Below are positions 1 to 5,895 of a DNA stretch of 12,064 nt, piece after piece. Numbering within the stretch: position 1 is the first letter of the stretch; each line of letters begins with the position of its first letter. The notes below the pieces were generated by a model. The model was not told the DNA's origin. It saw nothing but the letters and a program-made list of their open reading frames with translations, and searched no databases. Source of the DNA: Thioglobus_B sp964403565 (GTDB lineage: Bacteria; Pseudomonadota; Gammaproteobacteria; PS1; Pseudothioglobaceae); contig CAYOFV010000036.1 of the NCBI GenBank assembly GCA_964403565.1, forward strand, positions 1-12,064, read 5' to 3'. Made by a program: the position numbers and the translations under genes.

Positions 1-12
1 TACAAAACTATA

Positions 13-708
13 CTAAAAACAAGTTTTGATAATTTCTTGAATGTTGCTTGCTGCTGCGTATGGATCGTCAGCATTTTTGATTGGTCTTCCTACTACAATA
101 TAGTCTGAGCCAGATTTAAATGCGGTAGCAACATCAACTACACGCTTTTGATCGTCATCATTGGCAACTGGGCGAATGCCTGGCGTTACGGCAATAAGTT
201 TGTTATCTACATATTCTCTTAAAAATGGCACTTCAAGACCAGAAGATACAACACCATCACAACCCGCTTCAAATGCACGACGTGCACGAGAAATAACTAA
301 ATCTTGCACATCGCAATCAAAACCAAGATCATCCAAATCACCACGATCAAGACTGGTTAGTGCTGTTACTGCTAGGATTTTAAGATCGCCTTTGTTTTCA
401 GCAGCTTTTTCCATAAGTGCCTGGTTGCCGTGAATAGTGGCAAAAGTTGCACCATATTTACTTAAGCGATTAATGGTTCTACCAACTGTTTCTGGAACAT
501 CGAAAAATTTAAGATCAACAAACACTTTTTTATCTTTAGCAATAAGCCAATCCATCAGTTGAAAGTATTGACCAGTCATCAGCATTTCCATGCCGATTTT
601 GTAAAAATTTACACTGTCATCTAGCTGATTAACTAAAGCTTTAGCTTCATCAACTTCTGGAACGTCTAGTGCAAAAATTAGTCTATCTTCAACTTTAATA
701 TCTTTCAT
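13..708 (-). CDS. pyrF: Orotidine 5'-phosphate decarboxylase
   Basis: Decarboxylates orotidine 5'-monophosphate to UMP, the last step of de novo pyrimidine synthesis, in the cytosol. The 231-residue length is normal for the short bacterial form. The catalytic Asp-Lys-Asp array is visible as D65-L-K67-F-F-D70 (family pattern DxKxxD), with the N-terminal substrate-binding D15 and K37. The TPGIRP loop and the later GRPI motif fit the phosphate-binding end of the TIM barrel. The ATG start has an AAGGA ribosome site (minus strand, 714-718) five bases upstream, which fixes it. It is the last gene of a minus-strand run behind the Sel1-like gene; the gap is 12 bases and holds only this ribosome site, so cotranscription is likely. 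No sign of damage. Function is secure; the operon is inferred from spacing. Confidence 0.97.
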   Translation of the reverse strand: MKDIKVEDRLIFALDVPEVDEAKALVNQLDDSVNFYKIGMEMLMTGQYFQLMDWLIAKDKKVFVDLKFFDVPETVGRTINRLSKYGATFATIHGNQALMEKAAENKGDLKILAVTALTSLDRGDLDDLGFDCDVQDLVISRARRAFEAGCDGVVSSGLEVPFLREYVDNKLIAVTPGIRPVANDDDQKRVVDVATAFKSGSDYIVVGRPIKNADDPYAAASNIQEIIKTCF

Positions 709-720
709 ATTTATCCTTAT

Positions 721-1011
721 TTAGAAAATGCTAGCGCCAGAATATCCGTTATCGTGCGCCTTTTTAATCCAGTATTTTGACTTAGCAATATCCTTCTCAC
801 CAGTCTTGCCAAGTGCGTAAAAAATTCCTAAATTATACTGTGCTTTAGGGTGTTCTTGATTGGCAGATTTTTTATACCATGCGAATGCTTGATCTAAGTC
901 TTTTTCAATACTTAAACCAAGCTCAAACATGAGTGCATACTCATACTGATATTTTGCATCACCCTGCTGTGCAAGAGATGCGACCTCGTCAAAGGTTTTT
1001 TCAATTTTCAC
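721..1011 (-). CDS. Small Sel1-like repeat protein
   Basis: A 96-residue protein made almost entirely of two Sel1-like repeats, about residues 19-54 and 55-90. Each has the family pattern of small/aromatic residues, a Gly-x-x-x-x-x-Asp turn and a Trp-Tyr/Ile-Lys-Lys-x-Ala helix (AWYKKSA and YWIKKAH). Such repeats form alpha-helical hairpins that bind other proteins; no enzymatic residues are expected. There is no signal peptide, so it should be cytosolic. The start is GTG: its first base is the last base of the upstream TAG stop (TAGTG), and no good ribosome site precedes it, so translation probably depends on ribosomes finishing the glycine-zipper gene. It is followed 12 bases later by pyrF. 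The partner protein is unknown. The family call is firm; the role is not. Confidence 0.85.
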   Translation of the reverse strand: MKIEKTFDEVASLAQQGDAKYQYEYALMFELGLSIEKDLDQAFAWYKKSANQEHPKAQYNLGIFYALGKTGEKDIAKSKYWIKKAHDNGYSGASIF

Positions 1012-1523
1012 TATTCAGATTGAAAAGGAAATACATTTACTCTAACTTTGATTGTATCTGTTGATGGCTTGCTTTTAGTTGTGTAAGTAAACATACGGCC
1101 ATCGTATTCATACTTAACTTTATAGTGTTTAAGATAATTTTTTGTACTAGTTCTATATCTAGTTTCACAAACCTCTTTAGTAACTACATTACCAGTATTG
1201 GATTTAGCAATTTCATCATCATGTGCAAGTGATGCGCCAAGTGCAGCGCCTGCAATGGTCATTGCGTCTTTACCATCGCCTTTGCCAAACTGATTGCCAA
1301 TAAGTCCACCAAATAAACCACCTATAATTTCATTAGTAGCAGATCCATCACCCGAACCTTGATAAAACTCTTTAACATAACAATCTTGATACGGCTCACG
1401 AATAGTGTGCTCTTTATATACTTTATCTACTGAAACAACGGTTGCAGTATCGGTATAACTACCCGCAAAGCTTAATGTTGATGCAAGAACTGCGGGAATA
1501 AATAATAATTTTAATTTTTTCAT
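1011..1523 (-). CDS. Secreted glycine-zipper 2TM-type protein
   Basis: A 170-residue envelope protein. Residues 1-20 look like a type I signal peptide (Lys-rich start, hydrophobic core, likely cut after S-F-A). There is no lipobox cysteine, unlike the lipoproteins of the Rickettsia 17-kDa antigen group that it otherwise resembles. Residues 66-100 form a glycine zipper (IIGGLFGGLIGNQFG, then AGAALGASLA) of the kind that makes a helical hairpin in or on membranes. Two cysteines, C48 and C119, flank the zipper and could form a disulfide. I chose the ATG at 1523 because GGAG (minus strand, 1531-1534) lies seven bases before it and the signal peptide begins there; the reading frame stays open 19 codons further upstream, but that extension would bury the signal peptide. 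It is the first gene of the run with the Sel1-like gene and pyrF. Cell function is unknown; related proteins are often envelope-structure factors. Confidence 0.85.
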   Translation of the reverse strand: MKKLKLLFIPAVLASTLSFAGSYTDTATVVSVDKVYKEHTIREPYQDCYVKEFYQGSGDGSATNEIIGGLFGGLIGNQFGKGDGKDAMTIAGAALGASLAHDDEIAKSNTGNVVTKEVCETRYRTSTKNYLKHYKVKYEYDGRMFTYTTKSKPSTDTIKVRVNVFPFQSE

Positions 1524-1589
1524 TCTTATACTCCAATAATTATTAATTTGTTGTACTATGCATTCTACTACTAAGTGCAAAATATTTCC

Positions 1590-2204
1590 ATGACTTTAAC
1601 AACACTTTTTTATATTCACGATCCAATGTGTTCTTGGTGTTATGGATTTAACAATACTTGGAAAAAAGTTAAAAAATCATTACCAAAATCAATTGATGTT
1701 AAGTATGTAATCGGTGGTTTGGCTCCAGATAGTAGCGAGCCAATGAGTACTGAGATGCGTGAATATATTCAAAAAAATTGGCAAAAAATTGAAATGAGCA
1801 TTCCAGAGGTTAAATTTAACTACGATTTTTGGAAAAAATGCATGCCAAAGCGCTCAACCTATCCTGCCTGTCGTGCAGTTATTGCTATAAAACGGCAAAA
1901 ACCTAGTTTAGAGGTGCAAATGATTGATTTAATTCAAAAATCATACTATCTAGAAGCCAAAAACCCATCAGAAGACAGTACTTTGATTGACCTAGCAAGC
2001 AAGTTAGATATCGATATTAAAAAATTTGCAAAAAATCTAAATGATGATAAAACTCAACAAATTTTATTAGAAAATATCAATTTGGCACAAAAACTCGGTG
2101 CAAAGAGTTTTCCGTCATTAATACTGCAAGAAGAAGATAGGCTTAAACACATTAAAATTGACTATAACGATAGTGAATTTATCTTAAAGCAAATCATCTC
2201 TTGA
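1590..2204 (+). CDS. Cytoplasmic DsbA-family thiol oxidoreductase-like protein
   Basis: A 204-residue thioredoxin-fold protein of the DsbA superfamily, closest in style to the group called predicted protein-disulfide isomerase (COG3531). The active-site CxxC is C14-S-W-C17 in the context DPMCSWCYGF, followed by the conserved IGGLAP strand. The cis-proline loop is seen near the C-terminus (SFPSL, P175), and a helical insert lies between, as in DsbA. There is no signal peptide, so the protein should act in the cytosol; its substrate is unknown. A GTG at 1575 is in frame, but I prefer the ATG at 1590 because relatives begin only a few residues before the CxxC motif. Neither start has a Shine-Dalgarno sequence. 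It diverges from the glycine-zipper gene across 66 bases and is followed by a tRNA gene with its own promoter. Confidence 0.82.
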   Translation: MTLTTLFYIHDPMCSWCYGFNNTWKKVKKSLPKSIDVKYVIGGLAPDSSEPMSTEMREYIQKNWQKIEMSIPEVKFNYDFWKKCMPKRSTYPACRAVIAIKRQKPSLEVQMIDLIQKSYYLEAKNPSEDSTLIDLASKLDIDIKKFAKNLNDDKTQQILLENINLAQKLGAKSFPSLILQEEDRLKHIKIDYNDSEFILKQIIS

Positions 2205-2229
2205 ATTTAACCCATTATCAATCGATAAT
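2201..2229 (+). promoter_or_regulatory. Promoter of tRNA-Arg(CCU)
   Basis: TTGAAT (2201-2206) and GATAAT (2224-2229) are separated by exactly 17 bases and match the sigma-70 hexamers at 4/6 and 5/6. Predicted transcription starts near 2236, just before the tRNA at 2239, which is the usual short leader. The -35 hexamer overlaps the stop codon of the preceding gene. The -10 also forms one arm of a small palindrome (ATTATC-AATC-GATAAT), probably by chance. Confidence 0.55.
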
Positions 2230-2238
2230 AGCTTACTT

Positions 2239-2315
2239 GCCCTCGTAGCTCAGCTGGATAGAGCAGCCGCCTCCTAAGCGGCAGGTCGGACGTTCAAATC
2301 GTCTCGAGGGTGCCA
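2239..2315 (+). tRNA. tRNA-Arg (anticodon CCU)
   Basis: A complete 77-base cloverleaf with encoded CCA (2313-2315). Acceptor arms are 2239-2245 and 2305-2311, the D arm is GCTC/GAGC (2248-2264), the anticodon arm is GCCGC/GCGGC with loop CTCCTAA (2266-2282), and the T arm is 2288-2304 with loop TTCAAAT. The anticodon CCT at 2273-2275 reads the AGG arginine codon. The first acceptor pair is G-U rather than Watson-Crick. The discriminator base is G. It appears to be transcribed from its own promoter; no T-run terminator follows, so transcription may continue into the small membrane-protein gene. Confidence 0.96.
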
Positions 2316-2330
2316 CCTATATTAAATTAG

Positions 2331-2339
2331 TGATACAAT
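2331..2339 (+). promoter_or_regulatory. Possible extended -10 promoter for the small membrane protein
   Basis: TGATACAAT is an extended -10 element (TGn followed by TACAAT, 5/6 to TATAAT). It would start transcription near 2346, about 23 bases before the ATG at 2369. The matching -35 position falls in the 3' end of the tRNA and is poor, which is tolerated with an extended -10. Read-through from the tRNA promoter is the alternative. Confidence 0.4.
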
Positions 2340-2368
2340 AAAACTATCAACAATCATTGGAGATAGTA

Positions 2369-2623
2369 ATGTACAAAAAACTAGATATTAAAGCTGTAGC
2401 TATTGCTATTGGACTTATGTGGTCAGTTGCAATTTTATTGGTTTCTATTGTTGCTGGATTTTCACAAACCTATCTGCACAATATTGTTGAGTTTTTATCT
2501 AGTATTTATATTGGGTATGACTTAAGTTTTGCTGGAGTTATAATTGGTATGACATGGGGATTTGCAGACGCAGGAATTGGTGGTGTTGTATTTGCCTGGA
2601 TCTATAACAAACTAGCGAAATAA
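2369..2623 (+). CDS. Small two-helix membrane protein (holin-like / DUF5676-like)
   Basis: An 84-residue inner-membrane protein. It has a short Lys-rich N-terminus, a first membrane helix at about 9-30, a short outer loop, and a second Gly-rich helix at about 52-78 ending in WIYNKL. The central SSIYIGY and the MTWGFADAGIGG segment resemble a conserved small-protein family that automated annotation tends to label bacteriophage holin or DUF5676 membrane protein; I recall this from pattern only. No lysis genes lie nearby, so a lysis role is not supported. The start is the ATG at 2369, with GGAG (2359-2362) six bases upstream; an in-frame TTG at 2357 would overlap that ribosome site and is rejected. 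It stands alone between tRNA-Arg and aroC. Function unknown. Confidence 0.75.
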   Translation: MYKKLDIKAVAIAIGLMWSVAILLVSIVAGFSQTYLHNIVEFLSSIYIGYDLSFAGVIIGMTWGFADAGIGGVVFAWIYNKLAK

Positions 2624-2636
2624 CATAGCATCAATG

Positions 2637-2667
2637 TATAATCAAACGCATATTAATAACTTATAAA
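2637..2667 (+). promoter_or_regulatory. Candidate -10 elements for aroC
   Basis: The 51-base gap before aroC holds a perfect TATAAT (2637-2642), giving a start near 2649, and a second hexamer TATAAA (2662-2667), which would place the start about at the aroC ATG. Neither has a good -35. Because the region is very AT-rich, only the first is moderately convincing. Confidence 0.38.
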
Positions 2668-2674
2668 ACTATTC

Positions 2675-3772
2675 ATGTCTGGTAATTCAATTGGTAAATT
2701 ATTTACAGTTACAACAGCGGGTGAATCACATGGCGAAGCACTTGTAGGAATTGTTGATGGCTGTCCTCCAGGTATGGAGTTGAGCGAGGCAGATCTTCAA
2801 GGTGATCTTGATCTTAGAAAGCCTGGCACATCTCGCCATACAACTCAAAGACGTGAAGATGATTTAGTTAAAATTCTATCTGGCACTTTTGAAGGCAAAA
2901 CTACCGGCACACCTATTGCACTAATTATTCAAAACACTGATCAACGCTCTAAGGATTATGGAAATATTGCCAATACATTCCGCCCTGGTCATGCTGATTA
3001 CACTTATGATCAAAAATATGGTTTTAGAGATTATCGTGGTGGTGGTAGGTCTTCTGCACGTGAGACCGCTATGCGCGTTGCTGCAGGTGGAATTGCAAAA
3101 AAATATCTAAAAGAAAATTACGGTATTGAGATTAAAGGCTACCTGAAACAACTTGGCCCTATTACTACTGAAAATCTAGATTGGTCTGAAGTGCATAACA
3201 ACCCTTTCTTTTCTCCTGATGCTAGTAAAGTTAACGAGATGGAAGATTATATGGATGCACTAAGAAAATCTGGAGATTCAATTGGCGCTCGAGTAAATGT
3301 TGTGGCAACAAATATGCCAGTTGGCTTAGGTGAGCCAATTTTTGATCGAATGGAAGCTGATATTGCTCACTCAATGATGAGTATTAATGCAGTTAAGGGT
3401 ATTGAAGTTGGTGCTGGTTTTAACTCAGTTACGCAAAAAGGCACAGAGCATAGAGATGCTATAACTCCTAAGGGTTTTAAATCAAATCACGCTGGAGGTA
3501 CATTAGGCGGTATTAGTTCAGGTCAGAATTTGGAAGTATCAATTGCACTTAAACCAACATCAAGTTTACGCATTCCAGTTGATAGTATTGACAAAGATGG
3601 TAATCCAATTGAGGTAATTACCGAAGGTAGGCATGACCCTTGTGTAGGTATTCGCGCCACCCCTATTGCCGAGGCAATGCTGGCAATTACTGTTATGGAT
3701 CATGTACTTAGACATCGAGCACAAAATGTTGATGTTAATTGCCCAACTCCTGTAGTTCCATCACAAGCTTAA
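2675..3772 (+). CDS. aroC: Chorismate synthase
   Basis: Converts 5-enolpyruvylshikimate 3-phosphate to chorismate with reduced FMN as cofactor. This is the last common step to Phe, Tyr, Trp, folate and quinones; the enzyme is a cytosolic tetramer. At 365 residues it matches the usual length (E. coli about 361). The three family signatures are present: GESHG at residues 16-20, with the catalytic-region histidine H19; GGGRSSARET at roughly 122-132; and GRHDPCVGIRATP near the C-terminus. RPGHADYTY and SNHAGG are also intact. The ATG start gives the canonical MSGNSIGKLF beginning, but no Shine-Dalgarno precedes it. The SulP transporter gene follows after 16 bases, so the two are probably cotranscribed, without an obvious metabolic link. 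Confidence 0.98.
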   Translation: MSGNSIGKLFTVTTAGESHGEALVGIVDGCPPGMELSEADLQGDLDLRKPGTSRHTTQRREDDLVKILSGTFEGKTTGTPIALIIQNTDQRSKDYGNIANTFRPGHADYTYDQKYGFRDYRGGGRSSARETAMRVAAGGIAKKYLKENYGIEIKGYLKQLGPITTENLDWSEVHNNPFFSPDASKVNEMEDYMDALRKSGDSIGARVNVVATNMPVGLGEPIFDRMEADIAHSMMSINAVKGIEVGAGFNSVTQKGTEHRDAITPKGFKSNHAGGTLGGISSGQNLEVSIALKPTSSLRIPVDSIDKDGNPIEVITEGRHDPCVGIRATPIAEAMLAITVMDHVLRHRAQNVDVNCPTPVVPSQA

Positions 3773-3788
3773 TTTTTAGGTTGAAATT

Positions 3789-5312
3789 ATGTTTTCACTA
3801 ATAAATAAACACGTCCCAAAAAATGCAAAGAATGATTTTCTCTCAGGACTTACTGTAGCACTAGCACTAGTTCCTGAGGCAGTAGCCTTTGCTTTAGTTG
3901 CTCATGTTCATCCGCTAGTTGGCTTATATGCTGCATTTATGGTGGGAATGATTACATCTGTACTTGGTGGTCGCCCAGGAATGATCTCTGGCGCCACAGG
4001 TGCTTTGGCAGTGGTTATGGTGGCTCTTGTAGTTGAATACGGGGTAGAGTATTTATTTGCCGCAGTAGTATTAATGGGAATACTACAAATAACATTTGGT
4101 TTATTAAAACTAGGTAAGTTTATTCGCCTTGTGCCTCACCCAGTATTTTTGGGCTTTGTAAATGGTTTGGCTATGGTTATATTTTTAGCACAACTTGAGC
4201 ACTTTAAACTCCCTGGTGGTGGCTGGATTAGTGGTGATGCACTAATGATAATGGCAGGACTTATTCTACTTACCATGGCGATAATTCACTATCTGCCAAA
4301 GCTTACTAATGTTGTACCATCAACCCTAGTTGCTATTATTACTGGATCTGCTGTTGCAATTATTTTTAACCTTGATACTAAGACAGTTGGTGATATGGCT
4401 TCTATATCGGGAGATCTGCCTAGTTTTGCTATTCCTGATGTGCCGTTTAATCTAGAGACGTTATACATAATTTTGCCTTATAGTATTATTTTGGCACTAA
4501 TCGGGCTTATTGAATCTCTACTTACACTTAATTTAGTTGATGAGTTAACTGAAACTACAGGTAAGCCAAATAAAGAAAGTATTGGTCAAGGTGTTGCCAA
4601 TACAGTTACTGGCTTCTTTGGCGGTATGGGTGGTTGTGCTATGGTTGGTCAAAGTATTATTAATATCAAATCTGGTGGTCGAGGTCGTTTATCAGGCTTT
4701 ATTGCTGGTAGTTTTTTACTGAGTTTTATCTTGCTATTCTCACAATATATTGAGCAAATTCCAATTGCAGTTTTAGTTGGCGTTATGTTTATTGTGGTTA
4801 TTGGTACATTTGAATGGTGTAGTTTTAGACTAATATCACGCGTACCTCTAGCTGACAGTATTGTTGGAATATCGGTTGCAGTTATCACAGTATTTACTGA
4901 TCTTGCAATTGCGGTAATTGTTGGTGTGCTTATGAGTGCTATTATCTTTGCATGGCAGCATGCGAAACAAATTTATGTTAAAAAAATTATGGATGAGGAT
5001 AGTGGTATTAAAACTTATCAAGTAAACGGGGCTTTATTCTTTGCTAATACGCACAACTTCCAAGAGCTATTTACACCTAAAGAAGATCCGGAAAATGTTT
5101 TTGTAGATTTTGAAAACTCTAGAGTTATGGATCACTCAGCAATTCAAGCAATTGATAAACTTGCTGAAAGATACAAGCGAGCTGGAAAAGTACTACACCT
5201 TAAACATCTAAGTAGTGAATGTAGAGTTTTATTAAAAACTGCTAGAGGTCTAGTTGAGGTTAATGTGTTAGAAGATCCAACATATCACGTCGCAGATGAT
5301 AAACTTGCTTAA
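3789..5312 (+). CDS. SulP-family inorganic anion transporter with STAS domain
   Basis: A 507-residue inner-membrane transporter. Residues 1 to about 395 are a chain of hydrophobic helices with the SulP core pattern: FLSGLTVALALVPEAVAFAL near the N-terminus, the SGATGA segment that helps line the anion site, and GGMGGCAMVGQS mid-protein. Residues from about 407 form a cytosolic STAS domain, with the VDFENSRVMDHSAIQAI strand-helix at about 438-455, where relatives carry the regulatory Ser/Thr. SulP proteins move sulfate, bicarbonate or other anions, often with Na+ or H+; the substrate cannot be read from sequence. In a sulfur-oxidising autotroph, bicarbonate uptake or sulfate movement would both make sense. 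The ATG has AGG (3778-3780) eight bases upstream. It lies 16 bases after aroC, in the same likely operon. Confidence 0.9.
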   Translation: MFSLINKHVPKNAKNDFLSGLTVALALVPEAVAFALVAHVHPLVGLYAAFMVGMITSVLGGRPGMISGATGALAVVMVALVVEYGVEYLFAAVVLMGILQITFGLLKLGKFIRLVPHPVFLGFVNGLAMVIFLAQLEHFKLPGGGWISGDALMIMAGLILLTMAIIHYLPKLTNVVPSTLVAIITGSAVAIIFNLDTKTVGDMASISGDLPSFAIPDVPFNLETLYIILPYSIILALIGLIESLLTLNLVDELTETTGKPNKESIGQGVANTVTGFFGGMGGCAMVGQSIINIKSGGRGRLSGFIAGSFLLSFILLFSQYIEQIPIAVLVGVMFIVVIGTFEWCSFRLISRVPLADSIVGISVAVITVFTDLAIAVIVGVLMSAIIFAWQHAKQIYVKKIMDEDSGIKTYQVNGALFFANTHNFQELFTPKEDPENVFVDFENSRVMDHSAIQAIDKLAERYKRAGKVLHLKHLSSECRVLLKTARGLVEVNVLEDPTYHVADDKLA

Positions 5313-5320
5313 ATATTCGA

Positions 5321-5350
5321 CTTGAAAAACTAAAAAATAGTTCATATAAT
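5321..5350 (+). promoter_or_regulatory. Strong promoter of the sHSP gene, sigma-70 with overlapping heat-shock-like elements
   Basis: TTGAAA (5322-5327) and TATAAT (5345-5350) are 17 bases apart, an 11/12 match to the sigma-70 consensus. The same DNA reads CTTGAAA (5321-5327), 13 bases, then TTCATAT (5341-5347). This fits the sigma-32 pattern CTTGAAA-N(11-16)-CCCATNT except for the first two C residues of the -10. Transcription would start near 5357, leaving a leader of about 30 bases without a Shine-Dalgarno sequence. Confidence 0.65.
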
Positions 5351-5386
5351 TAAATTATAAAAATTAACAATTACATACAAATAATT

Positions 5387-5893
5387 ATGAAAAAAATAGC
5401 TTTAATTTCCGCACTTCTTATCTCTTCAGTAGCAAGTGCACATGACAACTTTAACAACTTCAATCCGTACTTTTTTAACAATGGATTTAATAATAGTTTT
5501 TGGAATGATGTAAATCGCCAATTTAGAGACTTTGATTATCAAATGCGCCAAATGCAAGAATCACAAAAATCATTTGGCACTCAAAGTAGAAACTATTTTG
5601 ACGAAGAGTCAAATAATTACATTCTTGAGATAAAGGTTAAAGGATTAGATAAAGATAATTTCGATGTAGAAACAGAGGATGGGATTATCAAAGTTAAAGG
5701 TAAAAGAATATTTGAAAATAGACGAGGAAATGATACGTATAAATCATCTTCTAGTTTTTCACACTCAACATCTCTACCTGAAGATGCTGATGTAGATAAT
5801 GTTGATGCAAAATTTGAAAATGATACTCTTACTATTACTATTCCTAAACTTGCAGAGCCTAAACCAAAGAGCAAAAAAGTAGAAATTAAATAG
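5387..5893 (+). CDS. Periplasmic small heat-shock protein (Hsp20/alpha-crystallin)
   Basis: A 168-residue ATP-independent holdase chaperone that should keep unfolding proteins soluble. Unusually, residues 1-18 form a clear type I signal peptide (Lys-Lys, hydrophobic core, SVASA cut site), placing it in the periplasm, whereas most bacterial sHSPs are cytosolic. Residues 19-51 of the mature arm are highly Asn/Phe-rich (18 of 33). The alpha-crystallin domain covers about 68-155: the YILEIKVKGLDKDNFDV strands, then DGIIKVKGKR, and finally AKFENDTLTITIPK, where the usual Gly before the Leu strand is replaced by Asp-Thr. The last residues, V165-E-I167, resemble the C-terminal IxI anchor. The promoter upstream carries heat-shock-like elements. 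The stop lies two bases from the convergent queE stop, with no evident terminator between them. The family is firm; the export is a strong inference. Confidence 0.9.
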   Translation: MKKIALISALLISSVASAHDNFNNFNPYFFNNGFNNSFWNDVNRQFRDFDYQMRQMQESQKSFGTQSRNYFDEESNNYILEIKVKGLDKDNFDVETEDGIIKVKGKRIFENRRGNDTYKSSSSFSHSTSLPEDADVDNVDAKFENDTLTITIPKLAEPKPKSKKVEIK

Positions 5894-5895
5894 CT

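Noticed and set aside
1524..1580. N-terminal extension of the glycine-zipper gene (19 extra codons)
   Set aside because: It would bury a clear signal peptide; GGAG at the right distance supports the ATG at 1523.
1575..1589. GTG start of the DsbA-like gene adding five residues
   Set aside because: No ribosome site supports it, and family members start close to the CxxC motif, matching the ATG at 1590.
1524..1589. Sigma-70 promoter pair in the divergent glycine-zipper/DsbA-like gap
   Set aside because: TTGCAC on the minus strand has no acceptable -10 at 16-18 bases, and the plus strand has only isolated partial matches.
2214..2229. Perfect palindrome ATTATC-AATC-GATAAT as a terminator of the DsbA-like gene
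   Set aside because: No G-C-rich stem or T-run; its right arm is better explained as the -10 of the tRNA-Arg promoter.
2357..2368. TTG start four codons upstream of the small membrane protein
   Set aside because: It overlaps the GGAG ribosome site that serves the ATG at 2369.
2239..2700. tRNA-Arg as an integration site for a genomic island
   Set aside because: No integrase, no direct repeat of the tRNA 3' end and no foreign cargo follow; housekeeping aroC comes within 400 bases.
4649..4888. Antisense open frame inside the SulP gene
   Set aside because: Low-complexity Ile/Thr/Pro translation opposite membrane helices is typical of a shadow frame.
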